Part shown: piece by piece, positions 8,513 to 16,794 of the stretch
How positions within the stretch are numbered: the stretch's first letter is position 1
How the letters are laid out: every line of letters begins with the position of its first letter
Assembly (NCBI GenBank): GCA_017411305.1
Contig: JAFQQI010000066.1
Location: 124,001-188,000 of the forward strand
DNA length: 64,000 nt
Source: Lachnospiraceae bacterium
Lineage (GTDB): Bacteria; Bacillota; Clostridia; Lachnospirales; Lachnospiraceae
Direction of reading: 5' to 3'
Made by a program: the position numbers and the translations under genes
Notes under the pieces: model-generated
What the model was told of the DNA's origin: nothing
Databases searched by the model: none
Seen by the model: only the letters and a program-made list of their open reading frames with translations

Positions 8513-10456
8513 ATGTCTTTAAAATGTAACGGAATCAGAGAAAAAGTAGATGTATGTGTAGTCGGAGCAGGACATGCAGGTTGTGAAGCAGCTCTTGCTT
8601 GTGCAAGACTTGGATTAGAAACAGTAATTTTTACAGTAAGTGTTGATAGTATTGCACTTATGCCTTGTAATCCTAACATCGGAGGTTCATCCAAAGGTCA
8701 TTTGGTAAGAGAGCTGGATGCGCTTGGTGGAGAAATGGGTAAAGTAATCGATAAAACCTTTATTCAATCTAAAATGTTAAATGTTTCAAAAGGGCCGGCT
8801 GTACATTCTCTTCGTGCCCAGGCAGATAAAGCTGATTATACACGAACCATGCGTAAGATTTTAGAAAATCAAGAACATCTGACAGTAAAACAAGCAGAAG
8901 TTTGTGAATTGTTATGGGAAAATATCTCTGATGAAGATAAAAAGGAAAAATTAGCTACAAAAAGAATTACCGGCGTAAAAACTTTTACCGGTGCAGTTTA
9001 TGAATGTAAAGCTGTAATTCTTTGTACCGGAACTTATTTAAAAGCGCGTTGTCTTTGTGGGGAAGCTATTACGCAAACAGGACCCAATGGTTTACAGGCA
9101 GCAAACTATTTAACGGATTCTTTACTCCATATGGGTATTGAAATAAGAAGATTCAAGACAGGCACACCTGCCAGAATGGATAAAAGAAGTATTGATTTTT
9201 CAAAAATGGAAGAACAGGTTGGTGATGAAAAAGTTGTTCCGTTTTCTTTTTCTACCAATCCTGAGGATGTACAAATTGATCAGGTATCCTGTTATTTAAC
9301 TTATACTAATGAAAAAACCCATGAAATAATTAGAGCAAATCTTGACCGTTCTCCTTTATTTGCCGGTGTAATTGAGGGAACCGGTCCCAGGTACTGCCCT
9401 TCTATTGAAGATAAAGTAGTTAAGTTTGCAGATAAAGACCGTCATCAGGTATTTATTGAACCGGAAGGATTACATACTAATGAAATGTATGTTGGAGGTA
9501 TGTCTTCTTCTCTTCCGGAGGATGTACAGCTTGCTATGTATCGGACAGTTCCCGGACTTGAAAATTGTAAGATAGTCAGAAATGCTTATGCAATTGAATA
9601 TGATTGTATTAATCCTATGCAGCTGTATCCTACTTTGGGATTTAAAGATGTAGAAGGATTATACAGTGGAGGACAATTTAACGGAAGCAGTGGGTATGAA
9701 GAAGCTGCAGCTCAGGGTTTGATTGCCGGAATTAATGCATCTATGTTTATTAAAGGAAAAGAAGCACTTGTTTTAGACAGATCAGAAGCTTATATCGGGG
9801 TGTTAATTGATGATTTGGTTACAAAGGAAAGTTTTGAACCATACAGAATGATGACTTCCAGAGCAGAATACAGATTACTTCTCCGTCAGGATAATGCAGA
9901 TTTAAGACTTCGTGAAAAAGGATATCAGGTGGGACTGATTTCTAAGGAACAATATGAGCATGTATTAGAAAAGAAACGTTTAATTAAAGAGGAAATAGAA
10001 CGTCTTAAAAATGTATCTATTGGTGCAGCAAAAACAAACCAAGAGTTTTTGGAACGTCACGGAAGCTCAACTTTAAAAACAGGAACTAATTTAGCAGAAT
10101 TGATGTGCAGACCGGAATTAAATTATAAATTATTGGAAGAGCTTGATCCGGAAAGAATAAAACTTCCTGAGGATGTTATCAATCAGGTAGAAATAGAAAT
10201 TAAATATGAAGGATATATTGAAAGGCAGTTACGTCAGGTTAATCAATTTAAGAAAATGGAAAAGAAGTCAATTCCGGAAACACTAAATTATGATGATGTT
10301 CCAAGCTTGAGATTGGAAGCCAGACAAAAATTAAAAGCTTTTCATCCTGTTTCTATTGGACAAGCATCCAGAATTTCAGGAGTATCTCCTGCAGATATAT
10401 CTGTTCTTTTGGTTTATTTAGAACAGTTTAACAGAGCAGTACAGCAAAATAAATAA
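8513..10456 (+). CDS. mnmG: tRNA uridine-5-carboxymethylaminomethyl modification enzyme MnmG (GidA)
   Basis: 647 residues, standard length. FAD-binding Rossmann motif [19 protein letters not shown] at residues 16-34, then [44 protein letters not shown]-type [10 protein letters not shown], and [23 protein letters not shown], followed by the C-terminal [17 protein letters not shown] and helical MnmE/tRNA-binding domain. It forms the MnmE-MnmG complex acting on wobble uridine. It is followed nine bases later by rsmG with probable translational coupling. Confidence 0.97.
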   Translation: MSLKCNGIREKVDVCVVGAGHAGCEAALACARLGLETVIFTVSVDSIALMPCNPNIGGSSKGHLVRELDALGGEMGKVIDKTFIQSKMLNVSKGPAVHSLRAQADKADYTRTMRKILENQEHLTVKQAEVCELLWENISDEDKKEKLATKRITGVKTFTGAVYECKAVILCTGTYLKARCLCGEAITQTGPNGLQAANYLTDSLLHMGIEIRRFKTGTPARMDKRSIDFSKMEEQVGDEKVVPFSFSTNPEDVQIDQVSCYLTYTNEKTHEIIRANLDRSPLFAGVIEGTGPRYCPSIEDKVVKFADKDRHQVFIEPEGLHTNEMYVGGMSSSLPEDVQLAMYRTVPGLENCKIVRNAYAIEYDCINPMQLYPTLGFKDVEGLYSGGQFNGSSGYEEAAAQGLIAGINASMFIKGKEALVLDRSEAYIGVLIDDLVTKESFEPYRMMTSRAEYRLLLRQDNADLRLREKGYQVGLISKEQYEHVLEKKRLIKEEIERLKNVSIGAAKTNQEFLERHGSSTLKTGTNLAELMCRPELNYKLLEELDPERIKLPEDVINQVEIEIKYEGYIERQLRQVNQFKKMEKKSIPETLNYDDVPSLRLEARQKLKAFHPVSIGQASRISGVSPADISVLLVYLEQFNRAVQQNK

Positions 10457-10480
10457 ATAATTATCTTGAAAGGAATTTCA

Positions 10481-11221
10481 TTGTTGAAAAACTATAATTG
10501 TGATTATTTTATACAAGATTTAAAAGAATTTGATCTTACTGTTTCAGAAAAACAGATAGAGCAGTTTATTAAATACTATGAACTTCTGACAGAGTGGAAT
10601 TCTTTTATGAATCTTACAGCAATTACTGAATTTGACGAAGTTATAAAAAAACACTTTGTTGACAGTGTTTCTTTAGTACGTGCAATTTCTGATATAAAAG
10701 AAAAGGAATATACTTTAATTGATGTAGGAACCGGAGCAGGATTTCCGGGAATTCCTTTAAAAATTATGTTTCCTAATTTAAAAGTAGTACTTTTAGATTC
10801 TTTAAATAAAAGAGTATCTTTTTTAAATGAGGTTATTGAAAAGCTGAAGCTTACAGGTATTGAAGCATATCATGGAAGAGCGGAGGATTTTGCAAATAAA
10901 AAGGAGTTTAGGGAATGTTTTGATTTTTGTGTATCGCGAGCAGTTGCAAATTTAGCTACACTTTCAGAGTATTGTATTCCTTTTGTAAAAACGGAAGGTT
11001 GCTTTATTTCTTATAAATCAGAAAAAATTACAGAAGAATATGAATGTGCAAAGGAAGCTATCAAGATACTCGGAGGAAACTATTTAAACCAGGTTGAATT
11101 TTATTTACCAAATTCTGATATTTATCGTAATTTATTTGTAATACAAAAAATTAATAATACGCCGGGTAAATTTCCAAGAAAAGCAGGGCTTCCTGCTAAG
11201 GAACCAATTACTCGAAAATAA
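10481..11221 (+). CDS. rsmG: 16S rRNA m7G527 methyltransferase RsmG (GidB)
   Basis: 246 residues from TTG 10481. It methylates N7 of G527 in 16S rRNA. The SAM motif DVGTGAGFPGIPLKI, then VLLDSLNKRVSFLNEVIEKL and FCVSRAVANLATLSEYC match the family. The frame is open from TTG 10466, but AAAGGA at 10469-10474 places the start at TTG 10481 or the adjacent TTG 10484. It closes the mnmE-mnmG-rsmG group and lies before a two-component pair rather than noc. Confidence 0.94.
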   Translation: MLKNYNCDYFIQDLKEFDLTVSEKQIEQFIKYYELLTEWNSFMNLTAITEFDEVIKKHFVDSVSLVRAISDIKEKEYTLIDVGTGAGFPGIPLKIMFPNLKVVLLDSLNKRVSFLNEVIEKLKLTGIEAYHGRAEDFANKKEFRECFDFCVSRAVANLATLSEYCIPFVKTEGCFISYKSEKITEEYECAKEAIKILGGNYLNQVEFYLPNSDIYRNLFVIQKINNTPGKFPRKAGLPAKEPITRK

Positions 11222-11341
11222 TTTTAAATAAAATGTAAATTTTTACAAAAATTTCTTTTCATATTTTTATTTTTAGTATATGATAACTTTAGGTAATTAG
11301 TACTTTAAAGGAATAATGCGTTTTAATACCGGGAGCAAGTT

Positions 11342-12073
11342 ATGAAAAATATAAATGAAAATGGTAATTATTATCATTTTCAAAAAGAAAAAATGAATCA
11401 GTTACTGGTATTAGATGTTCAAGAAAAAGAAAGAAGTAGAATTGCACGTGAATTACATGATTCTTCTTTGCAAAACTTGACACATTTAATTCATGTATTA
11501 GAGCTTAGTTCTATGTATATGGATGAAGATCCAATTCGTGCAAAATTAGAGTTGGAATTCTGTACTCAGAATTTGAGACAAATTATTAATGATATCAGAG
11601 ATACTATTTTTGATTTAAGACCTATGACATTTGATGACTTAGGTTTTAAACAATGTATAAAAAATGAAATTGATAATTTAAAGCTTCATTGTAAAGAATG
11701 TGAAATTACTTATGAGATAGATGATATTATTTATCCTGAACATGATGAAGTAAAAGAAATATATAGTGTTTATCTGGTAACACTATATAGAGTTATCCAG
11801 GAAGCTATAATGAATTCTATTAAGCATTCCTCAGCATCTACTATTAATCTTTTTGTAAAAGAAGAAAAAAATGAAATTATTGCTGAAGTTAAGGATAATG
11901 GAAAAGGCTTTAATAAAGATGAAATTTTGAAGAAAAGCGAAAAACATTTTGGTCTTTCAATTATGAAGGAAAGAGTTTCTTTATTGGATGGAGAAATAAA
12001 TCTGACTACTGATTCTAACGGTACTTTGATTGAAGTTAAAGTTCCGAAACCTTGGATTAATTTTGGAGGATAA
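11342..12073 (+). CDS. DegS-like cytoplasmic sensor histidine kinase
   Basis: 243 residues, no membrane segment. A short coiled N-terminus precedes a HisKA_3 dimerisation domain with ERSRIARELHD (phospho-acceptor His39). The HATPase domain has the N box QEAIMNSIKHS, DNGKGF and FGLSIMKERVSLLDG. This is the NarL/DegS type of kinase that phosphorylates LuxR-type regulators, here the next gene, whose start follows the stop by one base. The signal is unknown; lack of a sensor domain suggests a cytoplasmic cue or partner protein. RBS GGGAGCAAG precedes the ATG. Confidence 0.9.
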   Translation: MKNINENGNYYHFQKEKMNQLLVLDVQEKERSRIARELHDSSLQNLTHLIHVLELSSMYMDEDPIRAKLELEFCTQNLRQIINDIRDTIFDLRPMTFDDLGFKQCIKNEIDNLKLHCKECEITYEIDDIIYPEHDEVKEIYSVYLVTLYRVIQEAIMNSIKHSSASTINLFVKEEKNEIIAEVKDNGKGFNKDEILKKSEKHFGLSIMKERVSLLDGEINLTTDSNGTLIEVKVPKPWINFGG

Positions 12074-12074
12074 T

Positions 12075-12719
12075 ATGAGTATAAAAGTTATGCTTGCTGA
12101 TGATCATATATTAATGAGAGAAGGCATCAAAAAATTACTTGAATTTGACGGAAGTATAGAAGTAATTGAGCAGGCCAGTGACGGAGCGGAATGTTTGGAA
12201 AAATTGCAGAGTGTAACACCGGATATTTTGTTGTTGGATATCAATATGCCCGGAATGAATGGTATTGAAGTATTGGAAGAGTTAAAAGCTCAAAAGAATC
12301 CGTTAAAGGTATTGATACTTACTGTACATAGTGAAGTAGAATATCTGGTAAAAGCAGTTGATATTGGTGCTAACGGATATATTTTGAAGGATTCCGGTTC
12401 TGCAGAGCTGAAGCAGGCTATTGAAAATATTATTAATAATGATACTTACATCCAACCGAATTTAATACCGGCATTAAATTCCAGATTAATAAACAGAGAT
12501 GTAGATAAGGAAAAATTGGAATCTTTAACAAAAAGAGAAATCGAAATTTTATCACAGGTTGCAAGCGGGATGTTTAATAAGGAAATTGCTGCTAATCTGG
12601 ATATTAGTGAAAGAACAGTTAAGAATCATATTTCAAATATATTTAAAAAGATTGATGTTTCTGATCGTACGCAGGCTGCGGTATTTGCAATAAGGAATAA
12701 TATTGTGACTTTGTATTAG
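12075..12719 (+). CDS. NarL/DegU-family response regulator
   Basis: 214 residues. Receiver domain with acidic pair DD9-10, phospho-acceptor Asp55 in LLLDINMPGMNG and Lys in GYILKDSGSAEL; C-terminal LuxR helix-turn-helix LTKREIEILSQVASG...NKEIAANLDISERTVKNHISNIFKKI. The upstream frame starts at 12030 inside the kinase, but GGAGG at 12065-12069 fixes ATG 12075. It pairs with the adjacent DegS-like kinase. Regulon unknown. A nested hairpin element begins 19 bases past its stop. Confidence 0.92.
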   Translation: MSIKVMLADDHILMREGIKKLLEFDGSIEVIEQASDGAECLEKLQSVTPDILLLDINMPGMNGIEVLEELKAQKNPLKVLILTVHSEVEYLVKAVDIGANGYILKDSGSAELKQAIENIINNDTYIQPNLIPALNSRLINRDVDKEKLESLTKREIEILSQVASGMFNKEIAANLDISERTVKNHISNIFKKIDVSDRTQAAVFAIRNNIVTLY

Positions 12720-12737
12720 TATAAAGTAAAGACGAAC

Positions 12738-12875
12738 GCCTCTGTATTAAAATAAGTCTATTCGGACTCGCTCTCGCTCAGAGTAAAACGTAGCAGTACA
12801 TAATGTGCTAAAAGACAGCACATAAGTACTGACGTTTTACAATGGTCCTGCATAGAATTATTTTAATACAGAGGC
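12738..12875. repeat. Nested triple-stem palindromic element, copy B
   Basis: Outer stem is a perfect 18-base pair helix, 12738-12755 with 12858-12875, extended by TCTAT/ATAGA and GGAC/GTCC. Middle stem GTAAAACGT (12783-12791) plus CAGTAC (12794-12799) pairs with GTACTG/ACGTTTTAC (12826-12840), leaving only a bulged AG. Inner stem TGTGCT (12804-12809) with AGCACA (12817-12822). A single-stranded TCGCTCTCGCTC spacer follows the outer 5-prime arm, as in copy A at 5186-5299. It follows the response-regulator stop and could end or stabilise that transcript. Confidence 0.82.
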
Positions 12876-12897
12876 TAGTTTTATATTCAATAGGTTT

Positions 12898-12984
12898 TTA
12901 GCAATATTTTGAAAAGGCTCTGCATTCTATGTCGGTATCCATTAAAAAACCAAGTGACTTGTAGCTTTGATAAAGGGAAAGCAT
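12898..12984 (-). other. 28-codon open frame, possible gene remnant
   Basis: On the minus strand ATG 12984 opens a 28-codon frame MLSLYQSYKSLGFLMDTD..., ending ECRAFSKYC. The composition looks protein-like and no frame on the plus strand is open here. No good ribosome binding site is seen. It may be the tail of a decayed gene or chance. It lies in the 737-base gene-poor stretch between the response regulator and parA, which otherwise holds repeat B, a hairpin and parS sites. Confidence 0.25.
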
Positions 12985-13035
12985 TTCTTTAATTCATATA
13001 TTTGAACTAATATGAAAAGTAGACGCTATATATAA

Positions 13036-13098
13036 TATAAATACTCGCAGTGGTGATTGTGGAGGATCCGTAACACGAACCACAAGAGTATTTTATAT
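13036..13098. other. Large hairpin upstream of the parS sites
   Basis: AAATACTC (13039-13046) pairs with GAGTATTT (13086-13093) and GTGGT (13050-13054) with ACCAC (13079-13083), flanked by A/T pairs. The loop carries the palindrome GGATCC. A T-rich tail follows, but no gene on the plus strand is just upstream, so a simple terminator role is not obvious. Confidence 0.5.
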
Positions 13099-13115
13099 AT
13101 TCCTCAAATTTTATA

Positions 13116-13131
13116 TGTTTCACGTGAAACA
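13116..13131. promoter_or_regulatory. parS centromere site 1
   Basis: TGTTTCACGTGAAACA, a perfect 16-base palindrome matching the parS consensus TGTTNCACGTGAAACA. ParB encoded 1.1 kb downstream should load here and spread. Confidence 0.95.
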
Positions 13132-13165
13132 TCTACTTTTATCATAGCAACACACCACAAGATAA

Positions 13166-13181
13166 TGTTTCACGTGAAACA
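13166..13181. promoter_or_regulatory. parS centromere site 2
   Basis: A second perfect TGTTTCACGTGAAACA exactly 50 bases after site 1. Two single half-sites, CGTGAAACA, follow at 13211-13219 and 13243-13251 in the same orientation, where the left half has decayed. Confidence 0.95.
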
Positions 13182-13354
13182 TTTTAACACAAAATCTTGT
13201 GATTTAAATCCGTGAAACATTCTAAAAATTGCATAAAAACCTCGTGAAACATTGAAAAACCAGGTATTTTCTCATTTTTTATTATTAATTGAAATACTAG
13301 ATATAGTGTTAATTAAAAACATAACCACAAGTTTCAATTTCCAAAAAAATATTA

Positions 13355-13383
13355 TAGATAATCAATTTGATAAGTGTTATAAT
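13355..13383 (+). promoter_or_regulatory. Probable parAB promoter (extended -10)
   Basis: TAGATA at 13355-13360, a 17-base spacer, and TATAAT at 13378-13383 preceded by TGT, which makes an extended -10. The leader that follows can fold through AAAACCT (13391-13397) and AGGTTTT (13422-13428). Confidence 0.6.
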
Positions 13384-13456
13384 CAGTAAGAAAACCTTTT
13401 ATATTAGCGTAGTGAGAAAATAGGTTTTTATGACTGATATACGAAAGGAACATAAA

Positions 13457-14224
13457 ATGGGTAAAACGATAGCAGTAGCAAATCAAAAGGGAGGAGTAGG
13501 CAAAACTACTACTTCTATTAATTTATCTGCTTCATTAGCAGCAAAAGGAAAAAAGGTATTAGTAATTGATACGGATCCTCAGGGAAATACAACCAGTGGT
13601 TTCGGCGTAGAGAAGAATGAATTAGAGAATACTATTTATGAATTAATTTTAAGTGAATGTTCTATTAAGGAATGTATTATTAATGATGTTATTCCCGGTG
13701 TTTCTATTATACCTTCTAACGTAAATCTTGCAGCAACAGAGATTGAATTAATAGGTGTTGACAGAAAAGAATTTATCTTGAAGAGGGAAGTAGAATGGGT
13801 TAAGGATAGTTATGATTATATTATTATTGATTGTCCTCCTTCTTTGAATATGCTGACAATTAATGCAATGACAACAGCTGATTCTGTTTTAGTTCCGATT
13901 CAATGTGAATATTATGCATTGGAAGGATTAAGTCAGCTAATACATACGATTAATCTTGTAAGGGAACGTCTAAATCCGGATTTGGATATGGAAGGTGTAG
14001 TATTTACTATGTATGATTCCAGAACAAATCTTTCCATGCAGGTAGTTGAAAATGTAAAAAGTCATTTAAATCAAAGAGTATTTAGTACATTGATACCAAG
14101 AAATATCAGATTAGCAGAAGCACCCAGTTATGGTATGCCGATTAATATGTATGATGCTAAATCAGCCGGTGCAGAAGCTTATATGTCATTAGCAGAAGAA
14201 TTGATTGGTAGAAAGGAAGGTTAA
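13457..14224 (+). CDS. parA: Chromosome partitioning ATPase ParA/Soj
   Basis: 255 residues. Deviant Walker A KGGVGKTTTSINLSASLA at residues 11-28, switch DTDPQGN, Walker B IIDCPPSLNMLT. ParA forms ATP-dependent DNA-bound dimers that are stimulated by ParB-parS and, in Firmicutes, also controls DnaA. The frame is open from ATG 13430, but AAAGGA (13444-13449) precedes ATG 13457 and gives the family start MGKTIAVANQKGG. parB starts one base after the stop. Confidence 0.96.
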   Translation: MGKTIAVANQKGGVGKTTTSINLSASLAAKGKKVLVIDTDPQGNTTSGFGVEKNELENTIYELILSECSIKECIINDVIPGVSIIPSNVNLAATEIELIGVDRKEFILKREVEWVKDSYDYIIIDCPPSLNMLTINAMTTADSVLVPIQCEYYALEGLSQLIHTINLVRERLNPDLDMEGVVFTMYDSRTNLSMQVVENVKSHLNQRVFSTLIPRNIRLAEAPSYGMPINMYDAKSAGAEAYMSLAEELIGRKEG

Positions 14225-14225
14225 T

Positions 14226-15131
14226 ATGGCAGCAAGGGGATTGGGAAAAGGTTTAGATGCATTAATACCAAGTTCATTAGGAAATGATACTTCAAAAGGT
14301 ACATCTACTAAAGCAAAACAGGAAAAGAAAGAAGAGAAAAAAGAAGGGGAAACTCTCGTCAATATTACAAAGGTAGAGCCTAACAGAGAACAGCCAAGAA
14401 AGAATTTTGATGAAGATGCTTTGGAGGAGCTGGCTGAGTCTATTAAACAGTTTGGTTTACTTCAACCGATTCTGGTACAGGATAGAAAGACTTACTATGA
14501 AATTATTGCCGGAGAAAGAAGATGGCGCGCGGCAAAGAAAGCAGGTTTAAAAGAAGTTCCTGTTATTATTAAAAATTTGACGGAACAGGAAATTGTTGAA
14601 ATTTCTTTAATTGAGAATATTCAAAGAGAGGATTTAAATCCTATTGAAGAAGCACTTGCTTACAAGAAGCTGTTAACAGAATTTAATTTGAAGCAGGATG
14701 AAGTAGCTGAAAGAGTGTCTAAGAGTCGTACGGCAGTTACAAATTCTATGCGTCTCTTAAAATTGTGTGATGATGTTCAACAGATGATTATTAATGATAT
14801 GATTTCTACCGGTCATGCAAGAGCATTAATTAGCATTGAAGACCCAGAGCAACAATACATAATTGCACAGAGAGTATTTGATGAAAAGCTGAGTGTACGT
14901 GATGTCGAAAAGCTTGTAAAGGATTTAGGTAAACCTGCTAAAGCAAAAAAAGCTCCGGTTACGGATGAAGCATTGGCAGCAATTTATCAGGATATTGAAG
15001 AAAAGCTAAAACAGAGACTCAGCACTAAGGTTTCTATTACATCTAAGGGTAATGGTACCGGTAAAATGGAAATTGAGTTTTACAGTCATGATGATTTGGA
15101 CAAGCTGGTTGATTTACTTTCTAAACAGTAA
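14226..15131 (+). CDS. parB: Chromosome partitioning protein ParB/Spo0J
   Basis: 301 residues from ATG 14226 (GGAAGG upstream). N-terminal ARGLGKGLDALIPS tail is the ParA-stimulating segment; the ParB/Srx domain holds GERRWRAAKKAGL for CTP binding and ENIQREDLNPIEEA; the helix-turn-helix LKQDEVAERVSKSRTAVTNSMRLL reads parS; the C-terminal part dimerises. It acts on the two parS palindromes upstream of parA and recruits condensin near the origin. A lysine/glutamate-rich linker lies at residues 25-48. Confidence 0.96.
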   Translation: MAARGLGKGLDALIPSSLGNDTSKGTSTKAKQEKKEEKKEGETLVNITKVEPNREQPRKNFDEDALEELAESIKQFGLLQPILVQDRKTYYEIIAGERRWRAAKKAGLKEVPVIIKNLTEQEIVEISLIENIQREDLNPIEEALAYKKLLTEFNLKQDEVAERVSKSRTAVTNSMRLLKLCDDVQQMIINDMISTGHARALISIEDPEQQYIIAQRVFDEKLSVRDVEKLVKDLGKPAKAKKAPVTDEALAAIYQDIEEKLKQRLSTKVSITSKGNGTGKMEIEFYSHDDLDKLVDLLSKQ

Positions 15132-15190
15132 ATTAAAATATTGATAAGCATTAATTTTAAGAAACAAATGAATAGAAAGGTACAATTAAG

Positions 15191-15706
15191 ATGAATAATT
15201 CCTTTTTAAGCAGCATAGGAATGGGTAATTTGGATATAGGTATTGCTTTACTTGTAATTGCAGTTATTCTGCTTGCAATATTAGTATTATCCATAGTGAA
15301 CATATGTTCTATATCTAAATTAAATAAAAAGTATAAAAAGTTCATGACCGGAAAATCTGCAAAGAGTTTGGAAAATGAAATAGTAGGACTTTTTGAAGAT
15401 AATAAATTTTTAAGGTCATCAATTGAAAAGAATAAAAAGGATATTCGTATTTTATACAAAAATATGGAATCAACCTTCCAAAAACTTGGTATAATAAAAT
15501 ACGATGCATTTAATCAGATGGGCGGAAAACTTAGTTTTTGTATTGCTTTGTTGGATGAAAACGATAATGGTTTTATTATTAATTCCGTACATAGTACAGA
15601 AGGATGCTATTCTTATACTAAACAAATTATTCGCGGACAATCGGATATTGATTTAGGTAAAGAAGAAAAGCAAGCATTGGATATGGCTATGCAGTCTGAA
15701 GAGTAA
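15191..15706 (+). CDS. DUF4446 family membrane-anchored protein
   Basis: 171 residues. One N-terminal membrane segment (about residues 15-38), a short coiled region LFEDNKFLRSSIEKNKKDIRIL, then the conserved globular part KLGIIKYDAFNQMGGKLSFCIALLDENDNGFIINSVHSTEGCYSYTK typical of DUF4446. Function unknown; the family commonly follows parB in Clostridia. Probably faces the cytoplasm. RBS GAAAGG precedes the ATG; an HD-GYP gene follows after 14 bases. Confidence 0.85.
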   Translation: MNNSFLSSIGMGNLDIGIALLVIAVILLAILVLSIVNICSISKLNKKYKKFMTGKSAKSLENEIVGLFEDNKFLRSSIEKNKKDIRILYKNMESTFQKLGIIKYDAFNQMGGKLSFCIALLDENDNGFIINSVHSTEGCYSYTKQIIRGQSDIDLGKEEKQALDMAMQSEE

Positions 15707-15720
15707 ATTGGGAGCGATCC

Positions 15721-16773
15721 ATGAAACTATGCAAAACATCCGATTTAAAAGGCGGAGAAATTTTAGCAAGACCGATTATGACATCAGAGTTTAAAGTTCT
15801 TTTGTCTGATGGTGTGGTAATACGTCCGGAATATATTCCTCAAATTATTAAGTTAGGTATTTTAGAGGTATATGTAAAGGAAGAACATATTGATGCACAA
15901 ACAGCATCCTTATTGAAGTCTGATGTAGAAAATATTTTCCATGATAAAGTGAAAACGATTATGGAAAAGCATACTTATCATAATAACAAAGAACTTTCGG
16001 AACTATCTAAAACTGCAGATAATATTATTGCCAGTGTTTTAGAGGAAGAGGAAGTTGTAGACAGAATATTTGATATAAAAGAAAGAAGTTCTGATGTTTA
16101 TGAACATTCTGTCAGTATATGTTCTTTTGCGACATTACTTGCACTGAAACTGAAACTTTCTAAAGAGTCGGTTCATGATATTGCAGTAGGTTGTTTGCTT
16201 CATGATTTGGGACTTAGGTATTTGGAAATTCCATTTACAAATAAAGATTCTGAGGATTTTTCCGATACAGAATCAGTGGAATATCATAAGCATCCTGTGT
16301 ATGGATATACGACGCTGCAAAATGAGAAATGGATTTCAGATCTTTCCAAAAAAATCATTTTATGTCATCATGAAAACATAGCCGGAATGGGTTATCCGCT
16401 TCGAAGGAAGAATCTTCCTTATGAGGTAAAGCTGGTTAGTGTTTGTGATACCTTTGATGAAATGATTTGCGGAATAGGGCACAAGAGACAAAAGGTATAT
16501 AAGGCAGTTGAATATTTAAAAACCTTTCGCGGAATGTTATTTGATGCGGAAATAGTTGATACGTTTTTGGAATTTACTGCTGTTTATCCTGCAGGAAGTA
16601 ATGTATTATTAAGTGATGGTGCTGAAGGAACTGTTATCAGACAAAATAAAGAATTTCCTGACAGACCTGTCATTAAAATAATAAAACCGGGAAGTGACCC
16701 TGGATGTAACAAGGGTGCTTCTGTGGATTTAACAAAGATAAATCATATTTTTGTGGAAAAAGTACTTGAGTAA
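15721..16773 (+). CDS. HD-GYP-type phosphodiesterase domain protein
   Basis: 350 residues. Middle HD domain has EHSVSICSFATLLAL, LLHDLGLRYL, KHPVYGYTTL and CHHENIAGMGYPLRR, the last being the HHE-N--G-GYP signature, and later VSVCDTFDEM. Such proteins hydrolyse cyclic di-GMP to pGpG or GMP. The N-terminal 60 residues resemble the small domain placed before HD-GYP in many clostridial proteins. A PilZ protein at 57159 would be a matching receptor. No membrane segment or sensor domain. The GGGAGCG ribosome binding site is close to ATG 15721; serS follows after 21 bases. Confidence 0.85.
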   Translation: MKLCKTSDLKGGEILARPIMTSEFKVLLSDGVVIRPEYIPQIIKLGILEVYVKEEHIDAQTASLLKSDVENIFHDKVKTIMEKHTYHNNKELSELSKTADNIIASVLEEEEVVDRIFDIKERSSDVYEHSVSICSFATLLALKLKLSKESVHDIAVGCLLHDLGLRYLEIPFTNKDSEDFSDTESVEYHKHPVYGYTTLQNEKWISDLSKKIILCHHENIAGMGYPLRRKNLPYEVKLVSVCDTFDEMICGIGHKRQKVYKAVEYLKTFRGMLFDAEIVDTFLEFTAVYPAGSNVLLSDGAEGTVIRQNKEFPDRPVIKIIKPGSDPGCNKGASVDLTKINHIFVEKVLE

Positions 16774-16794
16774 TTATAAGAAAGGAGTCTTATT

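Noticed and set aside
13116..13251. CGTGAAACA series as an iteron-type plasmid origin
   Set aside because: The two full copies are standard chromosomal parS palindromes beside parAB, and no replication initiator gene other than dnaA is present.
13430..13456. Earlier ATG for parA
   Set aside because: No ribosome binding site at suitable distance; the nine extra residues are not part of ParA proteins, while ATG 13457 has AAAGGA.
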